A DNA stretch of 64,000 nt from Erythrocercus mccallii. Its lineage: Eukaryota; Chordata; Aves; Passeriformes; Dicruridae. The stretch spans positions 1 to 64,000 of the forward strand of contig VZRG01002298.1 of NCBI GenBank assembly GCA_013397435.1, in the 5' to 3' direction. Positions 26,272 through 39,144 of this stretch are shown piece after piece. The first letter of the stretch is position 1; every line of letters begins with the position of its first letter. The position numbers and the translations under genes were made by a program. The notes below the pieces were generated by a model that saw nothing but the letters and a program-made list of their open reading frames with translations, did no database searches and was not told the origin of the DNA.

Positions 26272-27515
26272 ACTGTGATACCAATCCGGTAGGGTTACTG
26301 CCTAAATAAAAGCTGGGATCTGTTGCATTAAATTATGTATTATGCTGGCAATACTAAAATTAAAAGAATGACTCTCTTAAATCTGATCTTAACAGACATC
26401 ACCTGATGGTTTTACTGATTTCTTTATTACAGTTCTTATCCTGCCATGAGTTGCTTTTGTTTCTCAGTAGTTACTCATGGTGAAAATAACATGGTATGCA
26501 AATGCTGTGGTAGAAGTGTAGATGGAGCTTGTTCCAGGCAACATTTACAACTCTGCTGCCTTTCCTGCCCCTCACCCACCCTGTTTTCTGCTCTTTCCTG
26601 GGTCAGAGTCTATCAGTACAAAAACTGTTTACAGTTTATGGGTTTTTTTCATAACAAGTCTTGCCCTCCTAGCTTTTCTTTGAAAAATGAATAGCATAAT
26701 GTAATTCAAGAAAACATCTGTCTTTTGAGTGCTGCCTCCCGCAAGTGATGGCAGGATTTCCTGCAACATCAGCAGTTCACTTTGTGTCTTGTACTTGACC
26801 CTTAAGTGATGTTTTTATCCTTCCATCATAAGCAGAGAAAAATATTTCTGTTTGCATTGTTTGCTTGAGAAGGGAAAAAAATAGACAACTTTCTTAATCT
26901 TCACTTTCAAAGACTGCCTTTCTTTTTATTTAAGAGAAGTTTGACATTCATCTATTTCTATTCCAGAGCAAGTTTTTTTAATGCTTGTTCTGAGAACAGC
27001 CAAAGCAGATGCAAATCCAGCTTGCAATGCTGCACCTGAAGATTTCAATAAAGAGCAATTTTTAGCATGACTAGAACCTCATTACAGCCCTTATACAGCT
27101 TTATAAGGTCTGTGTATTTATTGGACTGTATATTAGAGGACTGAGAAACTTTTCAGAAATAGATTATCATTTCAGTTTAGAATAAAAAGAGAATATGTAT
27201 TCATTATGTTGGATAAACTGGAGATCTAACTTGCCTGCCAGCAAAGCCACCCTTGCTGGCACTTGACCAGTTGTTGAAATTTGGTCCTGTATGGGTTTTT
27301 CCTTTCCATTGTGCTTGCAGAAATGCTCAGAGCAATCATCAACCACTAAGTTAGTTGGTTTCTGTTGATTTATTAAAAAAAACACAAACCAACCAAGCAA
27401 TTTTTCAGCTTGCTCTGTTTTTCAAGACAATTCTTTGAAATTTTTGAACAGCTGAAGCAAAAATCTAGGACTGCCATCGTAGCCTCAACTTAGTTGACTA
27501 ACATACCCACCGAGG

Positions 27516-27566
27516 GAAAAAAAAAACCAAAACAAAAAACAAACAAAAAAAAAAAAAACCCAAAAG
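27516..27566. repeat. A-rich low-complexity tract
   Basis: A runs are broken by C, giving (CA3-6)-like units. No adjacent retroposon was recognised. Confidence 0.85.
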
Positions 27567-30500
27567 CACACTGAAATTTCAAAAGAAAAGAAAATTAATC
27601 AAAATGTTTAACCCCAGCAGTGCAGTTATAGCAAAGTGAACAGAGACTGTACCCCATCCCAAACTGACACAGCATTGCCTCAGAGTCAGGTTGCCAAACC
27701 TCCCCTGGTTCTGGTTTTCTGTCCTCACAACAAAGGCAATTCCCACCAAACTTGCTTATAATGAAAATAAATTCATAAGTGCAAACTTACGTACTCCTTA
27801 AATTCGTGGCTCTTCCCTGTGAAATTACTATGTTTTACAAAGCAGATGACTCATATCAAGAGCTTTCTTAAGGGCCACTAAGAAACAGATATGTGCTTCA
27901 AAAAAAAACAACTGCTTTTTCATTAAGTGTAGTTCAGGAAGCCAATCATTGCCTGCTTCTACTGTTTGCCCATCACAGATGGCAGGAGGCACATTTGGGA
28001 CCATTAATAGCAGAAGCTGTCAGCAATTCCTTTAATGATATAACCACAATGCCTCCTCTAAACAGAAAATAACATGATTTGTGCAGCAAAAACTATTGCT
28101 CAGTGATAGGGACATCATCATCTGTCATCTCTGCTTGTTTTATTTCTAAGGAGCTAATCAGCAAACTGGCAGTGCTGTGAGCTGCTACCGACCACCAGTT
28201 GCCTCCTCAGCAGCAAACACGCTGCAGAGTCAGTGTTTGTTTTCCCTGTGACTGATCAGTTGCTCTGAAATACGTCTGAGTGACAGCCCTGCTTCAGCCA
28301 GTGGGATTTTAAAGTCCTTGGAGGATGCTGCAGTCTTCTTGTTCCACTGGGTTGGCTCTGGAACACTGTAACTCAGATTTATTTATTTTAACACCATTCT
28401 AGACCTTCCCATTTGACTTGCAAGACTCACAACGTGGGTTCAGCTCTTTCGTGGCATGTCCTTGGATATAGTTCTGGACTCTTGGATTGTTCATGGATTT
28501 CCTAACTCATTTTTGATTCTCCATCACATGCCCGATGCTAACGGGGGAAATGGTTTGCCAGGTAAAGTTTTGATATTTCCCTGACCACAGGCAGGTCAGT
28601 GACATGAACATCAAGGGGCTTTGCATATGTTCCCTTTTTGTTGCCATGAATTATTGTCAAGGACATCTGTTGTCAGCTTGCTCTGTACTTTGAAGTTCTA
28701 CTGAGGTTGTAAGAAGTACCAGAAAGTGAAGCTCCCCACCTTCACAAAATCACTCACTTGTCTCCCTGAGCTCATGTTTGCATTGTTTCCCAGTTCTCTG
28801 CTCACTCTTAGGAAAAAAGGTACAAAAGGTTCTGGCAGGGAGGAGAACATCAGTAATGCTACCTTCATCTTATTTTATAGTTGAATCTCTTTGGTTTGTT
28901 CCATATTGTTTCCTCTTATCTGAATTTATTTTCCTAGCATGTTTACTTTTCCAGTTGACATAATATTTTCTTGATTCATATTCCTTAATCCTTTGTAATC
29001 TTCCTCTTATTTACATTCATCTCCCTTTCCTCTGTATTTGTTCTCGTTTCTTTCCTCTCATTATTTTGCCGTAGTTAAATTCCCTGGCTTTTCTTGTGTT
29101 TCCCACCCTGTTTGAGGCACCAGCCCCCCTGCAGGAGCCCCATGTGACACGGGCACCTTGCAGGGGTGGCAGGGGCCAGCCGAGCTGAGATGAAATGGGA
29201 GCACTGCTGGCTCTGCATCGAGGAACAGGGCTGCCATTTGGATGGATTTGCTGGTGGCGTCCAGGGGGAGGGGTGGAGCTGTCCAGCTGTTAAGAGTCTT
29301 TACTTGCAGCACAGATGACAGACTTAAGACAAGCCCTAAGGAGCGTGTCTTTGAAATTTAATAACATAAGATGAAAAATATTCCACACTTCACTAGCAAA
29401 TCTAATGCTACACACTGAAAGCATTATAAAGCTTTTTTAAAAAATTTTACCTTATTTATTTCCTTTTTTTAGCAAAGGAAGAGAGCTGGTTTATGAAAGT
29501 TGATTAAAAATGTGGTTTCCACACTGCTTCATTTTAGAAAATCATGCTGATGGCTGATGTGTGTTTTCCAGCACGTTATAACTTTTGAAGTGTATTAATT
29601 TTCCCTGCTGGGGAAAGTGCTGTTCAAGAAGACTGGGGGAGGTGAGAGGGGGCCTGACATCCTTATTATACTGTCACATAAAGACTGCTTCTTCAGACTC
29701 TTGAAGGTCTGTGTCTCTGGAAGAGTGACAGCCTAATAGGTTCTATTCTTAAATTATAAGTATCCTTGATAGTGCACCAAGCAATTTATCTTTAAAATAA
29801 AAAGTGAAAAAAGTTCTGCTGATACATAGTTGCAGAAAGTCACTGGGAAAAAGCTGAATAAAATTGAATTTCTCCTATCTTGCAAAAATATAAACACAGA
29901 GCACTGACACGCTTGTCTCTGAGCACCTGTATCTTCACAGATAGGACCAGATGTAATTACCAGCTTACAATGAATTTCATTCCCATCACAGAATCTGGAG
30001 TCAGGAATATCATATGCTCCCAAGCCTGCAAGCAACTGCAGTATTTCCAGGGGGAATGATGACTTTTGATGACATGATCCATTGTGGCATGAAATAAGTT
30101 CACACTGTTGCTTGTACCTGGGTGAAGCACAAGGAAGATTTAATAACATAGAAATAAATCAAATAGGAGCCACGTATTTATTCTCTTTCAGGTCCTAAGA
30201 TCAGAAATCTGGAGCTCAACAGTAGTGGGAACAGAGAGAGCTGACATGGAGGATTCGATTTTGGTATTTGCCCCAATGTCAAAATTTTGGAATCCAACTG
30301 TAGATGAGAACACAGGGAAAGATTCATGTGTGGATTTCAGAGTAACAGATAAGCTGCATAATCACATGAGAAGCAAAAGCTTGGCTAGTGCTGGGAATTT
30401 GCCCGAACAGTTCAGCTCAGCAGTGAATTACCTGTTCTGCCAAATGAATAACTCTCCTTAGCAGTATTAGTAACTCTTCCCGGGTTGGCCCCAGACTGTG

Positions 30501-30907
30501 CAAACGAGGCAACAGAAATGCTGCTCAAATTCAGTCACACACAAACAGGATGAGAAAAATCTCTGTTATTGAAGCAAGTTGGATGTGTTCACAACATTGC
30601 CTTAGCTTTGTTCTGCTTGCAATCACAGAAGAGATGGGAGGGAAACGGGAATGCTGACGTGTGAAGTGATGGCAAGAACATATGGCAAAGCCATCCACAG
30701 TTCATCTCAGGGTGTCCTTGTGCTTACTTGGGAAGCTGCTTTTCCTAACTCTGGAAATTCTGCTTTGCTGCTTTTCTAACCTATCAGCAGAAATGCAGTT
30801 TCTCATTCCACTCCAGAAATGCAAGGCAGTGGGAATTATCCATTGTCTCTGGAGGATTCCCAGTGCTTTGTCCCCCTTGGGTGATTCCAGGGACTGTCAT
30901 TTGGATT

Positions 30908-30956
30908 CTTCTTCTCCCTTTCTTCTCCCTTTCTTCTCCCTTTCTTCTCCCTTTCC
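30908..30956. repeat. 11-bp pyrimidine tandem repeat, four copies
   Basis: The unit 'ttctccctttc' is repeated about four times with no clear mismatch. The all-pyrimidine strand could adopt triplex structures. Confidence 0.88.
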
Positions 30957-31819
30957 TACAAACACTTATCAACTACTCTTTCTCTTTTTCCTGTTTATCT
31001 GTTTAGGGGTTTTTTTACATCCTTAGGTGTTAAGTGTTCCTAGCCACAATGTTGTGGGGCATCCATCAAGAAAAAAAAATAGCTGATTTCATCCAGTAAG
31101 GGATTTCTCCCATTGCAATACTGCCTCTCTTTTTGCTGTTTCCTACTCAGCCCCTTTGTAGCCTCAACTCACTTGATCATGGTTTATTTTTTAAATATTG
31201 ACTGTATTTTGTTTTTTCACTAGTGAAAGAGCAGGCCCAATTAAAAACAGGTTGATATGAGATGGTTTCAGGTTTCCATGCTTGCCTTTGCTATAAAACC
31301 GCAGTGAGCTTAAGTTCAAGAAACAATCATTGTTCTACATGAACAAATCTCTACTCAGGCTGCATGTCTTTTAATTATTGTCATATTTCAAACTTAGCCA
31401 GACTTTTAAACAATCTGGAATCAGCTCTCCAGATAAATCTGACTTTGAAACAAGGACGCTTCTCTCTTTGTGTGGGGCAGATTAGCAAAATGCAGCTAAT
31501 ATCAGTAAATAATATAGAGCTGCAAGGGCCATCATCTGTTTTCAGAGCACCTGAAGCTTGCAGCTTGAAGACAGCAAAAAGGGGGCATTAGTTTACCTCA
31601 GATAGAGGTGAAGAACTTCAGTTAATCATGTGTGCATTCATAATACACTCAGAGAGGCAGTGACTACTATTCCCTCAACAAGGGAATTCTACTCCATTGG
31701 TAAGCCTTTCATCTTTGCCACATACAATGATGTTCATTTTCACTAAATAATTAATCCAAATACAGTACAAGTTACCAATGAAATCAAGACTGAAATACAA
31801 TTGTGCAGAAGACAAATAG

Positions 31820-31838
31820 GTATATGAATTTCATATAC
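31820..31838. repeat. 19-bp near-palindrome
   Basis: Arms 31820-31828 ('gtatatgaa') and 31830-31838 ('ttcatatac') are exactly inverted around a single T. The core ATGAATTTCAT resembles paired POU-type half sites. Function is unknown. Confidence 0.65.
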
Positions 31839-33659
31839 AGGCGGTGGAGGATGCTAATAATTTGTAATATGCCTGAGTCTTTCATGGGAATTAAGGTCTT
31901 GCTCTACACATCCTATTGAGGCAGCCAGAATTATGGGAACTGATCCATGTAGCACAAGGAGACTTTCAAAAGGAGATGTTCTGAGAAACAGATTCAAGTT
32001 CTAATCCTGAATGTGCCATTGACTTCTTCTGTTCATGCAGATCCAATACTCTACCATTTTCGCTGACTTAAGTATTTGAATTATTGATATTCGGGTCCTA
32101 AGAGAAAATGTGACTTTAATTTTTAAGTAGGATCCCTCTTTAGCATCCAAAACAATTCAATTAAGTTCAGTCTGTGTGGGCTTCTCTTTTGGGTTTTTTC
32201 CTGATTTCCTTAATTGAGAAGAGATTCCACCCTTCTGTCTAAAACTTTACACTTAAGGATTCCACATTCCACACAGGCCAGAGATGCATGCAGAAGCTTG
32301 ATGTGGTGTTCTGCACAAGATGGCTTGATTACAGATGCTTCTTCCTCCTGCATCTCAGTTTCTAACTTCCATTTCAAAGGTTTCTGGGAAGCCTTTCTCA
32401 GTGTTGATGCTGCACACAACCCCCTTACCCCCAGTGTCTGCAAACAGAAGGAGGAGTATCTGTGATGCCATGGTGGGCGTGCATAAACCAGCCTGTGTTC
32501 AGTATCTGACATTTTCATTAATTTCATCAGCAAATTAAATCCTTTTACATTAAATAATTAAGTGGATTAAGTGATACCCTACCCAGTTGTTCGGTCACCT
32601 CCACATGAGTGTGTTCTAATAAAGTCCTGGAGCTGTTGTGTCTCTGGCAAGTGATTCTTAGTTAATGCACTCTTGCCATAATTACTTTTTAATACAGTGG
32701 ATTAGAAGATTATCTTTAAATTAAACTGTATTTCTAACAATAAAAGGAAACACATGAATTATATGTTAATCAGTAGATTCTAAGAGTTAAATGGTTTTCT
32801 CATCATAGATATTACAAATATTTCATGTCTTTAAGACCTCAGATTCAATCAGTAATTTTCCCATGATCTGTTGTGGTGCAAAACAAAAACTGTAAGAAAC
32901 AAACTACTCCAACAGTAGGGACAGAGAAACAGATAATATGAAATTATTTCTGGTCATTATCATCTGTCTGTTGGAATTCTCATCCTTGTTATCCCAGACA
33001 TACTAGCGCAGAAACAGCTGCAGCAAATACAGGAACTGGGATTTTCCTTAGGCTAGATCCCTTTTTGGAACTTCCATTTCTTTCCTACTTGATTACCGGC
33101 TGCAAGGCACCCAAGTCCTTTGTTTGTTGTCTAGGACAGGCCAGTGGTTCATCTTTCCAAGGAAGCATTGCTCATGGAATGGGACTGGGGCAGTTCTTAG
33201 TGCACCAGGGGTATTAACCAGAAATATAAGTGAGGGCTGGATGCCAAATGGAAACAGCTTTCAGCAGAAGCTGAGACTTTGGTGCCCTGAGTAATGCTGA
33301 GAGCCTGAGTTCCACTCCAGGAATGAGGATGGAGTGAAGGTAAAGGTGGTGGCACGGCGGCTGCCTGCAGAGCTGTTGGGCTCAAACAAGAACAATCAGT
33401 TTGATATAAGAGACATTTTTTCCCTCTCTCTTGCCTTCTTGACTCATTGCTGACACATCTCTACCTGTGAATCCACTGCAGTGTCTGTGCTGTTCATGTG
33501 TCTGAATTTGCAGTAAGTCCCATGAAAGGATGTTCTCTCAACAGCCATTACCAAGAGCATGAAAACATTAAACATTATATTTGACATCAGTGATTTCAGT
33601 TGATCTCATTCAAGTCTTCTGTGTTTTTGCAGAAAGCATCAATATTTGGGATGTAGCAC

Positions 33660-34412
33660 TTTTGGGTGTAAAGACTGCTGGGTGGATTGGGAAATGAGAC
33701 ATTGAAAGCCAAACAGGTGTAAGGAGAAGATGAAATGCCTAAACAAGTAAGATGTCTTTGGAGAAAGAAGTTTGAATTACTTGGTGTGGCTGGGGAATGG
33801 AGACCATCAAAAGGGGTGTGGTGAGAAGCTAAAGATGATTCACTACAGGCATCAGGGAAGAAGTGCTAAAATGATGTATACCTGGGATGCTTTGATAAAA
33901 ATAATTGAAGCTGATGCTGAGGCTCTTGACCTGCTTATTGCTCATAAAGAATATGGAATTCTGGAGAAGGCTCCATCACAAGCTATTTGGGTTATTTGGG
34001 ATAAGATTGAGGCAGACCAGAAGCCTGGCTTGGAGAGAGTTTTCGTGCTGAGTTTTCCCAAAGAATATTTAATTTGAGCTCTGCTTTCCTTGCACTCCTT
34101 GACTTTACAAGCAGAAATGAGAACAAAGAAACAAACCCATTAAAATGGAGCTCATCAGGCCAGATTTGGCAGTATTGGCATCTGCTACTGCATTTGTATC
34201 TGATGTTAAAATCTTGGGCCTTAGCCAGTGAGCAGCAGTTTATGACCATCCTGGATAGAGTTCAGAGCTATGCTAAGTGGTTCCATTTGAAAGGCATTTT
34301 TCAATTACAGAAAAACAATTTGGTGAAGAGGTTCTGTTCAGAAGTACTTGCTGAAATTCCATTTATGCAGCCTGGCATGGTTGCTTTGGTTATGTTGCTA
34401 AAGCTCTTGTGA
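33660..34412 (+). pseudogene. Unassigned coding-like block, possibly a decayed retroelement or gene relic
   Basis: Two plus-strand frames of about 100 and 112 codons (33772-34077 and 34074-34412) follow each other with a frame change and almost no gap. Their predicted products have a protein-like composition. The first has alternating charged and hydrophobic residues, including 'WDALIKIIEADAEALDLLI'. The second is rich in W, Y and L around 'QIWQYWHLLLHLYLM'. Neither has a normal ATG at its start, and I recognise no reverse transcriptase, protease, zinc knuckle, integrase or transposase motif. The arrangement would fit an old reading frame broken by one frameshift, such as a retroviral gag-like relic or a processed pseudogene. 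Chance cannot be excluded, and I do not assign a family. Confidence 0.25.
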
Positions 34413-35326
34413 AACCATACCAACTCCCTGGCAAATGTATTACATAAAGAAATCAGGGACTGAGTCTGAATCAAACCTGGGGAGATACATATACATGGAC
34501 AGACAGACAGACAGATAATGAGACTCAGAGAGAAGTTGGATATGAAAGTGGAGTCTGGTTTTCCCTTCAGTAGTTGCTGCAATCGGAAATTCTGTTGAGC
34601 ATTTCCAGCTTTTGAGAAACTCTAGAACCAGATGGGAGCCCTGTTTTAAAACAAATGTCATTTCTTGAAGCTGCATCCATTTGCAGCTTTAACTCAAAGA
34701 TCTGGACTCACAGTGGAAAGAAAGAACAGACAAAATCGTCTAATGGAAATGTCAAATTAATTGAATTGTGGAGGTTATTGAAAGTTAATAACAAAAATTA
34801 ACACTATTAGGGAATCATCCATTCACCTGGAGCACACAGATGAATGAGACCTGTATCCATGGGGATAGAATCACAGGAGTACAAGGTCGTATTTAAAGCA
34901 AAAGCTCTCCCAGTGTGGAGGAACACAACATAAGCCACAGCTTGCCTTGTACACAAGATAAGATCCTGGGATTCTGCCCTAACACCAGTGTTTGAATTCT
35001 TTGTGTATAAATGAAGAAGAAAGACAAAGGCTGAAGTGTCTTTGGTGAGACATGGCTGATAACCCTGTCCCACCATGGGGCCAAAGCTTTTCCTGGGCAG
35101 GGCCGGGGTCTGTGCTGGCCCAAAACACGTGGCACTGTGAGAGTGAGACTTGTGTTCTGACAAGGAAAAATGTGCATTGTAATAGCTCAGGTTAGTTCCT
35201 ATAATTCTTCACAGGACTATGTCAGGACAGTATTATTAAGCAACTTACTAATTAAGAATAATACAGAAGGCATTTAAAAATTTTTGGAGGATGGAATTCC
35301 TAAGTGATTTTCTGTAGCATCATTTT
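34413..35326. other. Sequence between the coding-like blocks
   Basis: This stretch has a short ACAG repeat (34498-34516) and stop codons in all plus frames. It may be more of the same relic or plain intron. No LTR-like ends were recognised. Confidence 0.3.
34498..34516. repeat. Short (ACAG)n microsatellite
   Basis: About four and a half copies of ACAG in tandem. Confidence 0.85.
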
Positions 35327-35524
35327 TTGTCTCATCAGGATAGTCATGTAGATGACTTAGTAATCCAGGAGTTACAGGAGCCTGGCTGCATTGATATGCT
35401 GGTTAGAAAGCTAAATGACAAAGATTTTATTTGGAAGTCATCAAAGGAATATATAAATCACAAAAAAAAAAAGTTCAAACCGGTGCTTCAAATTGGAAAT
35501 GTGTCAGGAGAAGAACAGGTTTAG
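35327..35524 (+). pseudogene. Unassigned open frame, 65 codons
   Basis: The predicted product is hydrophilic, beginning near 'SHQDSHVDDLVIQELQEPG' and continuing into a lysine run encoded by an A-rich tract at 35462-35471. It lies on the same strand as the block at 33660-34412 and may be part of the same relic. The start would be a non-ATG codon, and no domain is recognisable, so it may be chance. Confidence 0.18.
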
Positions 35525-35572
35525 TGTGGAGCTGGAAGTGGGGAAAGGATGTGTTATCCTGATAAATCAAAG

Positions 35573-36547
35573 GGTGGATGGATGGATGGATGGATGGATG
35601 GATGGATGGATGGATGNNNNNNNNNNNNNNNNNNNNNNNNNNNNNNNNNNNNNNNNNNNNNNNNNNNNNNNNNNNNNNNNNNNNNNNNNNNNNNNNNNNN
35701 NNNNNNNNNNNNNNNNNNNNNNNNNNNNNNNNNNNNNNNNNNNNNNNNNNNNNNNNNNNNNNNNNNNNNNNNNNNNNNNNNNNNNNNNNNNNNNNNNNNN
35801 NNNNNNNNNNNNNNNNNNNNNNNNNNNNNNNNNNNNNNNNNNNNNNNNNNNNNNNNNNNNNNNNNNNNNNNNNNNNNNNNNNNNNNNNNNNNNNNNNNNN
35901 NNNNNNNNNNNNNNNNNNNNNNNNNNNNNNNNNNNNNNNNNNNNNNNNNNNNNNNNNNNNNNNNNNNNNNNNNNNNNNNNNNNNNNNNNNNNNNNNNNNN
36001 NNNNNNNNNNNNNNNNNNNNNNNNNNNNNNNNNNNNNNNNNNNNNNNNNNNNNNNNNNNNNNNNNNNNNNNNNNNNNNNNNNNNNNNNNNNNNNNNNNNN
36101 NNNNNNNNNNNNNNNNNNNNNNNNNNNNNNNNNNNNNNNNNNNNNNNNNNNNNNNNNNNNNNNNNNNNNNNNNNNNNNNNNNNNNNNNNNNNNNNNNNNN
36201 NNNNNNNNNNNNNNNNNNNNNNNNNNNNNNNNNNNNNNNNNNNNNNNNNNNNNNNNNNNNNNNNNNNNNNNNNNNNNNNNNNNNNNNNNNNNNNNNNNNN
36301 NNNNNNNNNNNNNNNNNNNNNNNNNNNNNNNNNNNNNNNNNNNNNNNNNNNNNNNNNNNNNNNNNNNNNNNNNNNNNNNNNNNNNNNNNNNNNNNNNNNN
36401 NNNNNNNNNNNNNNNNNNNNNNNNNNNNNNNNNNNNNNNNNNNNNNNNNNNNNNNNNNNNNNNNNNNNNNNNNNNNNNNNNNNNNNNNNNNNNNNNNNNN
36501 NNNNNNNNNNNNNNNNNNNNNNNNNNNNNNNATGGATGGATGGATGG
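35573..36547. repeat. GGAT tetranucleotide array with internal assembly gap
   Basis: GGAT units run from 35573 to 35616, then 915 undetermined bases (35617-36531), then about four more units to 36547. The same repeat on both sides shows that the gap lies within the array, so the true array may be about 1 kb or a different size. The long 'proteins' of repeated WMDG or SIHP read across this region are artefacts of the repeat and the gap. Confidence 0.92.
35617..36531. other. Assembly gap (915 N)
   Basis: The bases are undetermined. The length is not a round default, so it may be an estimate from a scaffold or map. Confidence 0.98.
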
Positions 36548-36689
36548 GACCAACTGAGGCACAGGTGAAAAACTGAAGAATAAGGAGTGTGGAGTAAAGA
36601 ACTGGATGGATGTAGAAGAGGACATAGACGTACCAGGCTAGACTGAGAATGTCTGCAGTTAGGTGCTGAGCTTCAGTACAAGAAGAAGG

Positions 36690-36940
36690 AAAATTATGGC
36701 TGGAGAAGGAAAAGAGCTACTAGAGCACAGCCTATGTTTCCAAAGAAGGGGAAAATAGCAAAGTATTCACCAGGTTTTTGGGTAAATCTGCAGGAGACAG
36801 GGGGGTTGCAGAAAATTACATACTTAGATATGAAAGCTATGCATTGGGATTTGCATTCAATTCTTCTCAGACCTTACAAGCTAGAATTACCTCCTATCAC
36901 TGCAGGTTTGCCAAAATATAAAAGCAATGAGAAAAGATAA
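36690..36940 (+). pseudogene. Unassigned open frame downstream of the GGAT array
   Basis: A frame of 68 codons from 36734 to 36940 includes 'SPGFWVNLQETGGLQKITYL' and ends at a TAA. It is on the same strand as the blocks at 33660 and 35327 and has a similarly protein-like composition. No known motif was found. Membership of one decayed element is a guess based on strand and spacing. Confidence 0.2.
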
Positions 36941-38059
36941 TACAGTGGTGGAGAACTGCAGTCTTCCTTCTTTTGGAAACCATGACAGCCTAAGTATTAG
37001 CCAGAGTCATCCAGCAGATGAGAAAGGTGGATGCCTCTATTTGGCAGGGTTGCTTTGGAAACCTGGATTTAAATGAAAAGAATTTAAACTACCCATGATT
37101 ATGCAGTCCTAGGAAGGGGATGGGTTGGACTTACAAAGCCCTACTGCCACAATTTTCATGTGTTACTGGCTCTGTGAGCATAGGAAAGAGCAACTAACGT
37201 CTCCAAGCAATCAGTAGGATTGCAAATGGCAAGTTCAAGGAAAAGGACCACAGTTCAAGGGTTCACAGTTAGATTTTATATCTTAATCTAATATATCAGA
37301 AACTACTTGGGTCTGGTAGGACATTTTAATTTTGGAAACGGTTGCACGTCATGGACTTAGGCTTGAAAGAGCAGCCGGTCTGCAAGGTCTGAGACAAACT
37401 CATCCAGGCTTGACCTATCCTGGCTTCTCAGGCAAGGGATGAATAATCCATAAAGAATTAAAAATATATTTTGGCTGTGAATAAAAGCAGCAATGTCCCA
37501 GTCAGTCCAGGACAGCAAGTGAAACACAATTCATATCTTTCAGACACTTAAAGCATACGAGTCAAAAGCGTTAACCCTGCTGAAAACCTTGGCAGGGAGC
37601 GCTGCAAGGAGCTGCCTTCACAGCACCATAAATCTGCAAAGCGACTGAAGTACCCTACAATTACCTTTGTTGTTTATTTAACTATCACTTAGCTGTAGTA
37701 TTACAAGATACTCTGTGTATACTCAAAACCATCAGAGTTATATTAGCTGGGGATCCCTTTTCAGCACTCCCTAGCTCCGTCCCATTGCCTCACCATGGCT
37801 TTTATTGGATGCTGTCCAGCGGTTCAGCATTAGTGTCATCAATGCAGTGATGACAGCCGGTGTTTGCTACCCCCACAGCAGCATCCATTCCTGGCAGGAG
37901 CAGCCTGCCCACGCTCCCTGCCCACCTTTGGCCACGCTCTGAGGACAAGTGAGGGGGATTTGGCAGCACAAGGGGGTGATACTGTGTGTTATCCCCCAAG
38001 GTTCACTCCCTGCCTTGTGTGCACACAGAGCCAGGGGATCTGCTGCTGCCTTACACCAC

Positions 38060-38092
38060 TTCTAAGGTCCCTTCCAACCCATTCTGTGATCA
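38060..38092 (+). mobile_element. CR1 terminal scrap
   Basis: The words 'ctaaggtcccttccaaccc' and 'attctgtgatc' match the extreme 3' end of CR1. Only some 30 bases are left, so the call rests on a short match. Confidence 0.6.
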
Positions 38093-39120
38093 TTTATGAT
38101 TTTTTCAAGAATGCCCAGAGGTTCCACTGGACAAGCTGTCAGAGTTCCCACCCTGGTCAGCCTAAAGATATGAGCTGAACAAAGTGGTGTTTCAGGTTTC
38201 TGTTGCAGATGCAGAGCTGAGCCCAGGGAAATTAAATGAACTGTGCTGTCGGGCAGCAAGGCACTTATTGGAACTGATCTCCAAACTTGTCCTACCTCTG
38301 CCTCAGCTGCAACTCTGTTGATTCTCCAGTAATGCTCTTGTGGGGTGTTCGTGGATTCATGCAAAAAAAAGTTATTAGGTTCCTGCAGCAAATGTTCTTT
38401 CGCAATTAAAGCACTAAAGACTTAAATTTTTGTTCTCCTCTTTGTGAGCAGAAACTCTTGGAGCATCAATACAGTCACTTAAAGCTACACAACGTTCATC
38501 CATCATTCCTGGTGGCTTGACTCATACTACCTGGCAGTACATGCTTTGCTTATCACACTCTTTGTTCTTGGAATGGGGTTTCCTAAATCCATCACCCAAG
38601 TGGCTTCTGTGACACTGTCACACCGTCTGATCAACTGGGCTGTTGGCAGCAGCAGAGACAGCTACATCTCAGCAGCACCCTGATCTGGGGGCTATAAAAT
38701 CTTTTTAAACAGGTCTTCATTTTTTTTTTCTCTGTATCCAAACAATACTAGAACAGGAAAGATTAAAAAAGGCCTATCCCAGGATAATAATTTGCTTAGC
38801 TCACTGTCACTGGGAGACAACAGCTGAGCAGCAGCAGGATTACAGATGCTCTCATCCCTGTAAAGCGAGTGCCATAAACAGTTAAAGACCAGGGACTGTT
38901 CTGGTCTGATTTACTCTTGTTCTGCTTCTCTCAGTTTCATTTTAATATTGAATCAAAGGAGTTTTGCATTACAGAAAACTCACTGCCCACCAAGCTCATC
39001 TGCTCCATGAGTACACCCAAAGACAAAGGGTCCTGGCACAGAGGGGTTTATTTTAAGCAGCTGAGTTTCACCTACGCCTGTCACTGAGTAATTGTTACAC
39101 CTACTACAGCTCCCCTCTGC

Positions 39121-39144
39121 AAAAAAAAAAAAAAAAAAAAAAAA
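39121..39144. repeat. Poly(A) tract of 24
   Basis: An uninterrupted A run. No processed gene copy was recognised directly upstream on the plus strand. Confidence 0.95.

Larger units (their letters stand above)
26153..33659. other. Intronic sequence, mostly unique
   Basis: Only homopolymer-rich and simple repeats (26254-26271, 27516-27566, 30908-30956) and a 19-bp near-palindrome (31820-31838) stand out. No exon or transposon family was recognised. Open frames are short and unremarkable. Confidence 0.45.

Noticed and set aside
35493..36625. Frames of over 300 codons across the GGAT array
   Set aside because: They run through 915 undetermined bases and a tetranucleotide repeat, so they are not real.
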